A stretch of 64,000 nucleotides of DNA from Selenomonadales bacterium (GTDB lineage: Bacteria; Bacillota; Negativicutes; Sporomusales; UBA7701). Each line of letters opens with the position of its first letter. The stretch's first letter is position 1. The stretch covers positions 102,343 to 166,342 of the forward strand of contig JARKNV010000003.1 in NCBI GenBank assembly GCA_029976065.1, in the 5' to 3' direction. Below the pieces are notes generated by a model. That model had not been told where the DNA came from. It saw only the letters and a program-made list of their open reading frames with translations, and did no database searches. The translations under genes were made by a program, and so were the position numbers. Positions 7,234-15,875 of this stretch are shown here, piece after piece.

Positions 7234-7982
7234 GCGAGCTGAGGCTGGTCAAGTCCGAAGCCTTTGGTAACGTCAAATGTGACTTCTACCACGGCGACGA
7301 CGCCATCTGCATGACCTCAGAGCAACTGGGACAGGCACTCGGCTACGCCGACCCCCAGAAGGCTATCAGTAATTTGGCGAACCGGAATATGTACCTCAAC
7401 GCCCCGGAGTTTTCAGGGTTCCTCAATTTGAGGACTCCCGGCGGGATGCAGTTAACCCGCGTATTTACCGAGGACGGCATCTACGAGGTGGCGATGCTGG
7501 CAAAAACTTCTCTGGCGGCCGCCTTCCGAGCCTGGGTGCGGTCGGTGATAAAGTCCATCCGCAGAACTGGCGGCTACGCCGTCCCCGAGATGTCACAAAT
7601 CGAAATCCTCGCCCAGGCCACGCAGGCGCTCGTGAAGCAGGAACGGATGCTCAGGCAGCAGCAGGAGCAGATTGAAACCCTCGGGCACCGCATCAACAGC
7701 CTGGACGCGGCCAACATCGACGGCGACCGCCGGCAGCGGCTGGAGAAGATGGTCAAGCGGTACGCCTGGCAGCAGGGCCTTATCTACAGCGTAGCCTGGC
7801 ACCACTTCGACGACGCTTTCAACACCGCCTATCGCCTGAACCTGACCGCCCGGCGGGAGAATTACTGCAAGAAACACGGCTTGAAGGTCATCACGCGGCC
7901 CGAGTACTTGGAGGCGGCCGGTCTGATCGAGGACGCTATCCGGGTAGCGGACAAGATGCTGAACAAGGAACAAGCGGGATAG
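7230..7982 (+). CDS. Phage antirepressor (BRO-N and ORF6C-like domains)
   Basis: A 250-residue protein. Residues about 8-120 match a BRO-N domain (AICMTSEQLGQALGYADPQ, VFTEDGIYEVAMLAKTSLA, FRAWVRSVIKSIRR). Residues about 130-170 form a coiled coil rich in Gln, and the end matches the ORF6C/KilA-C type region. Such proteins relieve repression or act as early regulators. Because the CI-like repressor lacks a self-cleavage domain, this is the best candidate for the induction switch. GTG start overlaps the preceding stop. Confidence 0.85.
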   Translation: MSELRLVKSEAFGNVKCDFYHGDDAICMTSEQLGQALGYADPQKAISNLANRNMYLNAPEFSGFLNLRTPGGMQLTRVFTEDGIYEVAMLAKTSLAAAFRAWVRSVIKSIRRTGGYAVPEMSQIEILAQATQALVKQERMLRQQQEQIETLGHRINSLDAANIDGDRRQRLEKMVKRYAWQQGLIYSVAWHHFDDAFNTAYRLNLTARRENYCKKHGLKVITRPEYLEAAGLIEDAIRVADKMLNKEQAG

Positions 7983-8099
7983 AAGGGAGGTTGCCGGCCA
8001 CGCGCCGCCGCTGCGGACCCTGACAGCCGGCCTCGTAAGCCTGGCGCCGCAACCAAAGGCGGCTACAGAACCTAATTTTAATAAACGGGAGTGAACCAA

Positions 8100-8252
8100 A
8101 TGGCCAAAACGCCGAAATGCGAATACTGCGGTAAACCGGCATGGAATTATCATCTGATGTGGGACAGCCGCCGGCAGCGTGTCGTAAAAGTCTGCCGCGA
8201 CGACCGCACCTGCCAGGCACCATACCTTACTTTGCAAAAGAAGGAGGCGTGA
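8100..8252 (+). CDS. Small zinc-finger protein
   Basis: 50 residues starting MAKTPKCEYCGKPA and carrying a second Cys pair (VCRDDRTCQ), a treble-clef-like pattern. The ATG follows GGGAGTGAACCAA. The 117 bases before it (7983-8099) show no gene. Confidence 0.55.
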   Translation: MAKTPKCEYCGKPAWNYHLMWDSRRQRVVKVCRDDRTCQAPYLTLQKKEA

Positions 8253-8255
8253 CCG

Positions 8256-8393
8256 ATGCAATGGCTCTTATCAATGATCTGGACCGTCCGCTATTGGTGG
8301 CTCGATCGCCAGCGTAAGCGGCTGGTGAAACTCAGTGAAGAGCGCCGCCGGCGGAAATGGGATTACTACTTCACCCACGGCGAGCACTGCTGA
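8256..8393 (+). CDS. Hypothetical 45-residue protein
   Basis: MQWLLSMIWTVRYWWLDRQRK opens the product, followed by a strongly basic helix and HGEHC at the end. The ribosome site AAGGAGGCG lies inside the end of the preceding gene. The aromatic N-terminal part could associate with membrane. Function unknown. Confidence 0.5.
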   Translation: MQWLLSMIWTVRYWWLDRQRKRLVKLSEERRRRKWDYYFTHGEHC

Positions 8394-8517
8394 AAAAAGT
8401 AGCCTGCCCTTGAGGGGGACAGGCCGGGAGTGGGAGAGGTTCTGACCTCACATTTATGATAAATCCGCCGCGGCGTCCGATTCCAGCGGCAAAAACGGAC
8501 AGAAAGGAGGTGATCGG

Positions 8518-9045
8518 ATGGGACAAAACGCTGTAGCCGCCTTGTTTGGTCAGGCGGTGACTGTCCTGAGCGATAAAGGCTTTCCGCCGAAAGTTCTGGC
8601 CAGCAAGATTAATTACTCTGTCGACTCCCTTTACAAAGTCGTGACCGCCGGCCGGGCAATCCCGACGCAGGCGCGGCAAAAGCTGGCGAGCGAGAATCTG
8701 CTTTTCGGGCTGGCGGTTGCTCTTGAGGGCACCGAATACCGGGTGTTCGACCGGCCGGCAGGTGACCGGCACATACAAAGCGTTCTCCAGCATGTCTTCA
8801 TCGAAGACGAGGAGGCGGACGCCGCAGTAAAATCGTTGCCAAGGATCCTGCTTGACGCCAGAGGACCGGAGGACTTGAATCGGGAGGCCAAGGACTACCT
8901 TGAAAAGGCGGCACACGAAGTCTGTGAGGATATCCGCTGGAAGTTCGAGCTCCTGGTGGGCCTGGAATCACAGTTCGGGCTCGACATCATTCAGAAGTGC
9001 CTGCTGCAAAAAGAAAAAAGCCGCCTTGCACAGGCAGCTAAATAA
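8518..9045 (+). CDS. Phage protein with helix-turn-helix-like N-terminal part
   Basis: 175 residues. The N-terminal third (FPPKVLASKINYSVDSLYKVVTAGRAI) has the helical spacing of a helix-turn-helix, and the rest is an acidic helical region. AGAAAGGAGGTGATCGG precedes the ATG. The role is probably regulatory or in early replication, but no family is recognised with certainty. The 124 bases before the gene carry no other ORF. Confidence 0.6.
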   Translation: MGQNAVAALFGQAVTVLSDKGFPPKVLASKINYSVDSLYKVVTAGRAIPTQARQKLASENLLFGLAVALEGTEYRVFDRPAGDRHIQSVLQHVFIEDEEADAAVKSLPRILLDARGPEDLNREAKDYLEKAAHEVCEDIRWKFELLVGLESQFGLDIIQKCLLQKEKSRLAQAAK

Positions 9046-9081
9046 AACCCTTATTCTTATTTTATCACAGGGAGCCGACGA

Positions 9082-9702
9082 ATGGAAGACTTAACGGGTA
9101 GACGATTCATTAAGTTAACTGTAGTTGCCTATTCCCATAGCGGCTCGTATGGAAAACACTATTGGTTATGCCAATGTGACTGCGGCAGTCTGAAAAGCGT
9201 CGAGGCCACAAAACTTAGATCCGGTCGTACTAGGAGTTGTGGGTGCATCCGTAAATGTGGATTTGATACCATCAGATATAAACTCTATCACGTCTGGGAC
9301 AACATCATTAAACGGTGTTGCAGCCCCACCGATAAGCGTTATCACAATTACGGAGGAAGAGGCATAACGGTTTACAGCGGATGGCTTCGTTTTGAGCCTT
9401 TCTATGAATGGGCATTAAGCAATGGATATAAACTCGGCTTACAGCTAGACAGAAAAGACAATAACCGAGGCTATTCCCCCGACAATTGCCGCTTCGTTAC
9501 CTGTAAGGTCAATCAAAACAATCGCCGCGACAACCGTCTTCTAAAAGTTAATGGTGTAACAAAGACTTTGTCAGACTGGGCTAAGGAAACGGGGATTGCC
9601 AAAGAGACAATTCTTTATAGGCTTAACTCCGGTTATTCAGACCAAGAGGCGGTTATAACGCCTAAATTTGAACGTCGAAAGGAGCGATCCGTCAATGTAT
9701 GA
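9082..9702 (+). CDS. HNH-type homing-endonuclease-like protein
   Basis: 206 residues. The pattern is that of phage HNH/AP2-type endonucleases: a WLCQCDCG...RSCGC zinc-binding start, YHNYGGRGITVYSGW, LQLDRKDNNRGYSPDNCRFV and later VNQNNRR, followed by a short helix-turn-helix-like tail (KTLSDWAKETGIAKETILYRL). Its codons and base composition are more AT-rich than those of neighbours. It stands alone between small phage genes, as a mobile endonuclease gene inserted in the early operon would. It would cut unoccupied alleles at double-strand sites. Confidence 0.8.
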   Translation: MEDLTGRRFIKLTVVAYSHSGSYGKHYWLCQCDCGSLKSVEATKLRSGRTRSCGCIRKCGFDTIRYKLYHVWDNIIKRCCSPTDKRYHNYGGRGITVYSGWLRFEPFYEWALSNGYKLGLQLDRKDNNRGYSPDNCRFVTCKVNQNNRRDNRLLKVNGVTKTLSDWAKETGIAKETILYRLNSGYSDQEAVITPKFERRKERSVNV

Positions 9703-9877
9703 TGTTGATTTAAGCAGTTTGCCGGCCGAAATGCTGTACCATATCGCCGACGAGTACAAAATCATGGCGCTATCATGCCAAGAGCCCCGCTTCCTTGTCA
9801 AGGCCAAGGTCATTGAGGCGCTGGCCGGCAAACAGGAGATCGGTGTCGCGGCGGCAGCGGCGGGGGTGGCGGCATGA
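9695..9877 (+). CDS. Hypothetical 60-residue protein
   Basis: Starts at an ATG following AAAGGAGCGATCC, within the last codons of the HNH gene. It has a helical body (LPAEMLYHIADEYKIMALS) and an Ala-rich tail. It overlaps the next gene by four bases (ATGA). Unknown function. Confidence 0.55.
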   Translation: MYDVDLSSLPAEMLYHIADEYKIMALSCQEPRFLVKAKVIEALAGKQEIGVAAAAAGVAA

Positions 9878-10209
9878 CCATTGAGCAGCTGAGCGAAAAG
9901 ATCATGGCCCTGCGGGCTGAATGCAAGGCGCTGCTCGGCAGCCGTGATGTATCGTTAGATAGCACCACGGGGCCTAACGTCCACATGAACAAGTACAGCC
10001 CGGCTTCCCTGGCAGCGTTTATCAGCATCGACACCCCGGTGTCCGTTTTCCCGCATAACGGATATTACCGAGCCTCGAAGCATGTCGGCGGCGTCGAGTA
10101 TTTTATACTCCTCAACCCGGAGGATGATTTGGGCCTGATGCCGGTCGACGTCACCGACGCTGTCACACGATACCTGGAAACCAAAAAGCAGATCAAGGAG
10201 GCAAGTTAG
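9874..10209 (+). CDS. Hypothetical phage protein
   Basis: 111 residues beginning with a coiled helix (MTIEQLSEKIMALRAECKAL) and continuing with mixed alpha/beta sequence. It is coupled to genes on both sides and lies just before the proposed DNA-annealing protein and SbcCD pair, so a place in phage recombination is possible but unsupported by motif. Confidence 0.55.
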   Translation: MTIEQLSEKIMALRAECKALLGSRDVSLDSTTGPNVHMNKYSPASLAAFISIDTPVSVFPHNGYYRASKHVGGVEYFILLNPEDDLGLMPVDVTDAVTRYLETKKQIKEAS

Positions 10210-11256
10210 ATGGACACAGTAACCGAAGGCAATCTGGCCGTTGTCTCAAGGCAGACCGGGGAAATTTCGCTGATGGGCGTCGGCAGCGCCGTCGAAATGC
10301 AGCGCGCCTTGGATGAAATGCAGGCAAAAATTAAGCTAGTCCAGCAGTTCATCAAAGAAGTTATGGTTGAAGGCCTAGACGTTGGGGTGATTCCTGGGAC
10401 GGACAAGCGCGCCTTGTTTCAACCCGGAGCCGACAAACTCAACGCACTTTTCGGGTTTGCCAGATTTCTTATCAGCAAGGACGAGGTCAAAGACCATAAT
10501 ACCGGGCACTACGATGTCACTGTCCGAGTCGGACTGCGCCACAAGGCGACCGGCACGGTAGTCGGCGAAGCCGAAGGCACCTGCAGCACCCGCGAGTCCA
10601 AATACGCATATCGCTGGGTTTACGAGAGCCAAGTGCCGGTGGGAATTGATAAAAACACCCTGGTGAGCCAAACCTTCAAAGCCAGAGCAAAGCCTGGCCA
10701 AAGGGAAGAGGACAGGGCGGAATACGTCAAGTACCGCCTAGACAATGATGACCTCTTCAGCCTCTGGAACACCGTACTGCAGATGGCTATTAAGCGGGGC
10801 TATGTCGCCGTTACGAAGAATGCCACCGGCCTCAGCGGCATATTCAACCTGGACGAAAAAGACCTCGAAGCCTGGATGGATGGCGAGGAAATAGGCAAGG
10901 AGCGACTAGAGAAACAGAAAAAAGGCCCCAAGGCCGGCGACGAAAAGGCCGACTTCAACCCCTTCGCCGTCGATGGAGGCGGCGCCGGCGGCACAGCCCG
11001 GGGGGCGAACGATATCAGCGAGCCGCAGGAGAAAAAGATCATCGGCGACGCCAAGCGCAAAGGCGTTGACGAGGCCGGTATCAAGGCTCTCGTCGTTTAC
11101 ACCAAAAAGAAACCCCTCGACAAGCTCACGAAAGCGGAGGCCAGCGCAGTCATCGACTTCCTGACCAAGACCGAGCAGGCCGACCTGCAGGCCCTGGCCG
11201 CCAAGGCTGCAGAGGCCACGCCGCAGTGGACGGCTGAGGAGCTGGGGGACAAATGA
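10210..11256 (+). CDS. Possible single-strand annealing or recombination protein
   Basis: 348 residues. Helical start, then VIPGTDKRALFQPGADKLNA, the segment VRVGLRHKATGTVVGEAEG, and late NTVLQMAIKRGYVAVTKNATG. This order (IPG, then a GA-K-L block, then an MA-x-KR block) recurs in phage proteins that I associate with Rad52-type annealing proteins, but I cannot confirm the family. The C-terminal 110 residues include a flexible linker and a short helical module (EKKIIGDAKRKGVDEAGIKAL). It overlaps the start of the SbcD-like nuclease gene by four bases, giving a nuclease-annealing operon. Confidence 0.55.
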   Translation: MDTVTEGNLAVVSRQTGEISLMGVGSAVEMQRALDEMQAKIKLVQQFIKEVMVEGLDVGVIPGTDKRALFQPGADKLNALFGFARFLISKDEVKDHNTGHYDVTVRVGLRHKATGTVVGEAEGTCSTRESKYAYRWVYESQVPVGIDKNTLVSQTFKARAKPGQREEDRAEYVKYRLDNDDLFSLWNTVLQMAIKRGYVAVTKNATGLSGIFNLDEKDLEAWMDGEEIGKERLEKQKKGPKAGDEKADFNPFAVDGGGAGGTARGANDISEPQEKKIIGDAKRKGVDEAGIKALVVYTKKKPLDKLTKAEASAVIDFLTKTEQADLQALAAKAAEATPQWTAEELGDK

Positions 11257-12428
11257 AGATCGCGCATATTGCCGACATCCACATCGGCCTCGGCTACCCC
11301 GGGCCTACACTGGCCGCCCGCTTCGACGACATTGTTCGCGTGATGGACTGGGCTGCCGACAGGATGATCGCGGAGCAGGTCGACCTGGTCCTGGTGGCCG
11401 GCGACCTCTTCCGTAAAGCCGACATCGCCCTGGACAAGGCCTCCAAGGAAATCCGCGCCGCCACCGCCTGGCTGCGCAAGCTGACGGCCGCCGGCATCGA
11501 GGTCATCGTCATCAGCGGCACGCCCAGCCACGACCCCATCAGCGCCTACGAACTGCTGAAGGACTATGGGTTATCGCATGTCCGCACGACCACCCAGCCG
11601 GTCATGCTGCTTAGGGAGGATGTCAAAATCTGCTGCCTGCCCGGCATGGACCGCTCGACCTTCGCCACCGCCGATGACTACCGCGGCCAGCCGGCCCACA
11701 TCATTCACCAGGCAATGACGGATTACATCACCGAAACGTGCCAGGCGCTGCGGTCCCAAGCCGAAGCCTCGGGCGAAAAAGGCCCCACCATCCTCCTCGG
11801 CCACCTTAGCTTTGACCTCGCCGACAAGGGCTTCGAGGACGTCTTGATGCAGCAGGAGGCCATCCTGACCACCGAGGCCATCGAGGGCTACGACCTGGTC
11901 GCCCTAGGCCACATCCACCGTCCGCAGCAGAATGGCAACGTGTTCTACTGCGGCAGCCCCGAGCGACTGAGCTTCAACGACGAGGGCATCGATGCCGGAT
12001 TCTGGATTCACGAATGGGACGGCGACACCGGCAAGCAGCTGCCGTCGCGCTTCATCGACACGCCGGCGCGAATTTATTCGACAATCAAATGGCCCGAAGA
12101 TCATCTGGCCGCTTTTATTGCCGGCGCAACCTTCGAGCCTGAGTCAATGGACGGCCAAATCGTCCGCCTGCACTACACCTGCAGCGAAGGACTCAACAAG
12201 CAGCTGAACCGCCGCACCCTGGAGCGCGCTTTATATGACGCCGGTGCCTTCTTCGTCGCCGAGATCAAGGGAGACATCGAGCGTACCGACCGGGCGCGGG
12301 ACTCCGAAGTAACCGAGGCGCTGGGCCCGGTGGAGGCGCTGCGCAGATGGGGGGAGAACCAGGCCATCCCGGCAACGGAAATCGACGAGCTGGCGGCCAT
12401 GACGACCCAACTGATGGGGGTGGCGTAA
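11253..12428 (+). CDS. SbcD/Mre11-like DNA repair exonuclease
   Basis: 391 residues with calcineurin-type phosphoesterase motifs: ADIHIG (Asp8, His10), VAGDLF (Asp51), and ALGHIHRPQ with further GH motif LLGHLSF. The usual GNHD motif is replaced by SGTPSHD. A capping domain follows residues about 270. It pairs with the SbcC-like ATPase at 12721; together they would process DNA ends during phage recombination or replication. Its TAA overlaps the next ATG. Confidence 0.85.
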   Translation: MKIAHIADIHIGLGYPGPTLAARFDDIVRVMDWAADRMIAEQVDLVLVAGDLFRKADIALDKASKEIRAATAWLRKLTAAGIEVIVISGTPSHDPISAYELLKDYGLSHVRTTTQPVMLLREDVKICCLPGMDRSTFATADDYRGQPAHIIHQAMTDYITETCQALRSQAEASGEKGPTILLGHLSFDLADKGFEDVLMQQEAILTTEAIEGYDLVALGHIHRPQQNGNVFYCGSPERLSFNDEGIDAGFWIHEWDGDTGKQLPSRFIDTPARIYSTIKWPEDHLAAFIAGATFEPESMDGQIVRLHYTCSEGLNKQLNRRTLERALYDAGAFFVAEIKGDIERTDRARDSEVTEALGPVEALRRWGENQAIPATEIDELAAMTTQLMGVA

Positions 12429-12724
12429 TGCAAATGGTTAGAGGAACAGGGCGCGGGAAAAGTCGCCGCGTCCTTGAGGTTAAAGAGATTACGATCAACG
12501 ATATGACCTTGATGCCTTGCGCCCCTGGTGTTTGCCAGGAGTGTGCGGTCAATCATCCCGCAGAGTATCCGCATAACCAGCAGAGCCTTTACTATCAAAT
12601 GAAATTTAATAAGGAGCATGGCCGCTGGCCGACCTGGGCTGACGCGATGGCTCATTGCTCTGATGAGATGAAAGCGTTCTGGGTGGAAGAACTGCGGAAG
12701 CGCGGGGTGGAGGTGTCCGCATGA
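12428..12724 (+). CDS. Hypothetical protein between SbcD- and SbcC-like genes
   Basis: 98 residues. It has three close cysteines (CAPGVCQEC) and a C-terminal helical section (EMKAFWVEELRKRGVEV). It overlaps its neighbours on both sides (TAATG and ATGA), so it is translated with the nuclease complex. It may be a zinc-binding accessory to that complex; no family recognised. Confidence 0.6.
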   Translation: MQMVRGTGRGKSRRVLEVKEITINDMTLMPCAPGVCQECAVNHPAEYPHNQQSLYYQMKFNKEHGRWPTWADAMAHCSDEMKAFWVEELRKRGVEVSA

Positions 12725-15267
12725 AGCCCCTCCGCACCGAAATCTTCAACTTCGGCGCCATCGAGCATGCCATCATCGACTACGCCGGCCTTACCACGGC
12801 CGCCGTGGCCGGCCCCAACGGCGCCGGCAAGTCCACCGGCTACATCTGGGCGCCGATGTTCGCCCTCTACGGCACCTGCCGCCCCGGCTGCTCGGCCGAC
12901 GACATGGTCCGCACCGGCGCCACCGAAGCGGCCGTCGATCACATCTTCGAGCACCAGGGCAGCATCTGGCGCGCCATCCGCACCCGCAGCCTCAAGGGCA
13001 AGGGTAAATCCACCCTTGAACTGCAGCTTAAATCCGGCGAGCTCTGGGCCTCAGAATCCGGCGCCAGCATCCCGGCGACGCAGCGCAAAATCATCGACCT
13101 GCTCAACTGGGACGAGGAGACGGCCATCGCGTCGAGCATTCTGCTCCAGGGCGATGCCGGCAACTTCACCAAGCGCCCCGCCGGCCAGCGCAAGGCCGTC
13201 CTCGCCCAGATACTCCAACTCGACCAGTATGAGGCCCTGCAGGAGCGTGCCCGGGCGAAGGTGACGGCCGTCAATATGGATCTCGCCGGGATTCGGGGGA
13301 AGGTCGCCGATATCGACGCCCGCCTGGCCGGCCGCCCTGCCATTGAGGGAGACAAGCTGGCAGCCGAAGTCAAACTGGCCGAGTACGGCGACGCCATCGC
13401 CAAGGGCGAAGCGCAGTTGCAGAAGGCGCAGACCGAACTGGCCACCGTCACAGTGAAGGCGGCCCAGGCGGACCCCATCCGGAAGCAATCGGAGGACGCC
13501 GCCGGCGATGTCGTGACCAAGACGGCGGAGCGCGATCGTCAGCAGGACATCCTTGGCAGGGCCGACAAGATGCTGGCGCAGGAGGCCACCATCCTGGAGA
13601 AGGCCGCGGAATACGAACGCACTCGGGATGAAATTACGGCGCTGCGGGCACAGCAGGAGCAGCAGCGTACGTTGGCAACCGAGGGCAACCGGCTGAAGGC
13701 CGAAATGGCCGAATTGGCCACCCAACTGGAAACAGCCCTAAATAATCTCATTGAAATCAGCGACATTTTAGCCGCCAAGCCCCAACTGGAGGCAGCGGCG
13801 GCCGAATACATCAGAGCAGTCGCAGACTTGACCGAATACGAAGGGCGCCGCCAGCGGTACGACGATCTGAACCGCAACCTGCAGGAAGTCCAGGGCAAGA
13901 TCGAGACTGCTCAAAAGACGTTCGAGGCGGAGCAGAAGACGCTGGCCAGGGAGATCGAACTCCTGACCCAGAGCGCCGACCGCATGAAGGACGCCAAGTG
14001 CATCGACATCGACCGAGCAGAATGCGCGTTCCTCGCCGACGCCAAGGAGGCGGCGGCCAAACTTCCCGAACTGCATAACCGCCACAAAAACCGAATCAAC
14101 GGAGTGGCCATAGATCTCGGAAAAGAGCGCGATATACTCCTCGAAAAGATCGATGATAACGGTTTCGTCGCTGGCGAATACGCCCGCCTGCAGCAACTGG
14201 TCGCCGACCTCAAGCCTCAGTCTGAACGCTTCGCCAAGCTAGAAAGCCTGGAGCCGCTGAGGCAAACCTGGGAGACCCAGAAAGATGACCTCACCAAACG
14301 CCAAGCCAATCTGCAGCAGCGATTTGATGAAGCCGCCCGCCAATACCGGGAACTCACCGAAAAACTGAAAAACCTGCCCGCTCTGGAGGCGTCGCTGGCC
14401 ACCCTCGAACCCTGGACGAAATCCAAGGAGCAGCTGCCGGCTGTCCGCCAGGCGGCAGATACGGCCCGCGAGGCTATCGCTCGGCTGGACGGCGAGATCG
14501 CGGCGGCCACGGCCCGCTCCGAGGCCCTGCAGAAAGAACTGGACGCCCTGGGCGACGTCGACGAGACGAAGCGAGCGGCCGAGAACCTGGTCACGAACTG
14601 CCAGACCGCCCTGACGTCCTGGCGCCGGCAGCACACCGAACTTACCGCCACCATGGGCGGCATCCAGGCGCGGCTCGACGCCCTCGACGCCGACGAGAAG
14701 CAGCGCCAGGCCCTGGCCGCTGAGATGGAGCCGTTGGCCAAGCAGCTCACCCGGTGGCAGACGCTGGTCAAGGCCTTTGGCCGCGACGGCATCCCCGCCC
14801 TGATCATCGAAAACGCGGTGCCCGAACTGGAGCGCATCGCTAACGATATCCTCGGCCAGATGAGCGGCGGGCGGAACTTCCTCCGCTTCGACACCCAGAA
14901 GGAACTCAAAAGCCGCGACGGCATGGCCGAGACGCTGGAAATCATCGTCGGCGACTGGGCCGGCGAGCGGAAATACGAAACCTTTTCCGGCGGCGAGCAG
15001 CTCAGGATTGACTTTGCCATCCGCTTCGCCCTGGCCGAACTCCTGACCCGGCGCGCCGGCAATAAGATCGACTGGCTTGTGATCGACGAGGGCTTCGGCA
15101 GCCAGAGCGAAGAATACCTGCCGCTGGTCATCGACGCGGTCAAGGAAGTCACCAACCGTTTCGGCATGGTGATCGTCATCAGCCACGTCAGGGCCGTGCA
15201 GGAGGCGTTCGAGCAGAAGATCCTGTTCCGGCCCGTCGATGGTGCGGTGGAGGTGGCGGCGGCGTGA
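12721..15267 (+). CDS. SbcC/Rad50-like ATPase
   Basis: 848 residues. Walker A GPNGAGKST (Lys37) near the start; a Q-loop-like ILLQGD; long coiled coils from about 170 to 650; the ABC signature FSGGEQLRIDFA near 755; and Walker B LVIDEGFG near 787. The centre of the coil carries two cysteines, Cys427 and Cys435, in place of the usual CxxC zinc hook. It is shorter than cellular SbcC (about 1,050). Works with the SbcD-like nuclease on DNA ends. Confidence 0.88.
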   Translation: MKPLRTEIFNFGAIEHAIIDYAGLTTAAVAGPNGAGKSTGYIWAPMFALYGTCRPGCSADDMVRTGATEAAVDHIFEHQGSIWRAIRTRSLKGKGKSTLELQLKSGELWASESGASIPATQRKIIDLLNWDEETAIASSILLQGDAGNFTKRPAGQRKAVLAQILQLDQYEALQERARAKVTAVNMDLAGIRGKVADIDARLAGRPAIEGDKLAAEVKLAEYGDAIAKGEAQLQKAQTELATVTVKAAQADPIRKQSEDAAGDVVTKTAERDRQQDILGRADKMLAQEATILEKAAEYERTRDEITALRAQQEQQRTLATEGNRLKAEMAELATQLETALNNLIEISDILAAKPQLEAAAAEYIRAVADLTEYEGRRQRYDDLNRNLQEVQGKIETAQKTFEAEQKTLAREIELLTQSADRMKDAKCIDIDRAECAFLADAKEAAAKLPELHNRHKNRINGVAIDLGKERDILLEKIDDNGFVAGEYARLQQLVADLKPQSERFAKLESLEPLRQTWETQKDDLTKRQANLQQRFDEAARQYRELTEKLKNLPALEASLATLEPWTKSKEQLPAVRQAADTAREAIARLDGEIAAATARSEALQKELDALGDVDETKRAAENLVTNCQTALTSWRRQHTELTATMGGIQARLDALDADEKQRQALAAEMEPLAKQLTRWQTLVKAFGRDGIPALIIENAVPELERIANDILGQMSGGRNFLRFDTQKELKSRDGMAETLEIIVGDWAGERKYETFSGGEQLRIDFAIRFALAELLTRRAGNKIDWLVIDEGFGSQSEEYLPLVIDAVKEVTNRFGMVIVISHVRAVQEAFEQKILFRPVDGAVEVAAA

Positions 15268-15458
15268 AGCGCTGCCGCCGGTGCCACCGGACGTTGAAGG
15301 ATCCCGAGTCAATAGAAGTCGGCTATGGCCCGGTCTGCCGGAAAAAGCAGCGCATCAGGGCATATCAACTCGAACTGCGATTTAACCCTGCCATAGACCC
15401 TAACTTAAGCAACATCGAAAAGCACAAGCGCGTATGCGAAATAATCGGATTGAGGTGA
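15264..15458 (+). CDS. Small zinc-finger protein (DUF6011-like)
   Basis: 64 residues. CRRCHRTLKDPESIEVGYGP then VCRKK is the DUF6011-type pattern of phage zinc proteins. GTG overlaps the stop of the SbcC-like gene (GTGA). Confidence 0.7.
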   Translation: MKRCRRCHRTLKDPESIEVGYGPVCRKKQRIRAYQLELRFNPAIDPNLSNIEKHKRVCEIIGLR

Positions 15459-15463
15459 ATGTA

Positions 15464-15712
15464 ATGAAATCCACTGGTATAGTTCGCAGAGTAGACGAAC
15501 TCGGCCGCGTGGTCATCCCCATTGAACTGCGCAAAACCCTTGACATAGCGGATAAAGACCCCGTCGAAATCTTTACCGACAACAACGGCTGCATTATCCT
15601 CCGCAAATACGAGCCGGCTTGCATCTTCTGCGGCAGCGCTGACGATGTGACCGCCTTCCAGGGCAAGAACGTCTGCCGGGAATGCCGCCAGAAGATGGGC
15701 AAAATCGCATGA
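15464..15712 (+). CDS. AbrB/SpoVT-like transcription factor with zinc knuckles
   Basis: 82 residues. The first 50 match the AbrB swapped-hairpin DNA-binding domain (TGIVRRVDELGRVVIPIELR...). The last 30 carry CIFCGS and CREC, a zinc module seen in some AbrB-type proteins. The ATG at 15464 is used because MKSTGIVRRVD is the canonical AbrB start. Possibly regulates phage or host transition-state genes. Confidence 0.85.
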   Translation: MKSTGIVRRVDELGRVVIPIELRKTLDIADKDPVEIFTDNNGCIILRKYEPACIFCGSADDVTAFQGKNVCRECRQKMGKIA

Positions 15713-15858
15713 GCGGCAAGATCATCGACCTCGCCGCATGGCTGGCGAACAGCTACCTGATCGACGGCCGGCGGATGTATATAACGCCGCGCAACATGCG
15801 GCGGCTCAAGGTGAAGCAGCTCCTCGCCGGCGGCCGGCCGGGCGGGGACGCAGCATAA
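15709..15858 (+). CDS. Hypothetical 49-residue basic protein
   Basis: Overlaps the AbrB-like stop by ATGA. Product MSGKIIDLAAWLANSYLIDG then a basic stretch with MYITPRNMRRLKVKQLL. Unknown. Confidence 0.5.
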   Translation: MSGKIIDLAAWLANSYLIDGRRMYITPRNMRRLKVKQLLAGGRPGGDAA

Positions 15859-15875
15859 GAAAGGATGAGAGATAA

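Noticed and set aside
13051..15312. Several long minus-strand frames under the SbcC-like gene
   Set aside because: The forward frame has all ABC ATPase motifs and coupled neighbours; the minus frames have none.
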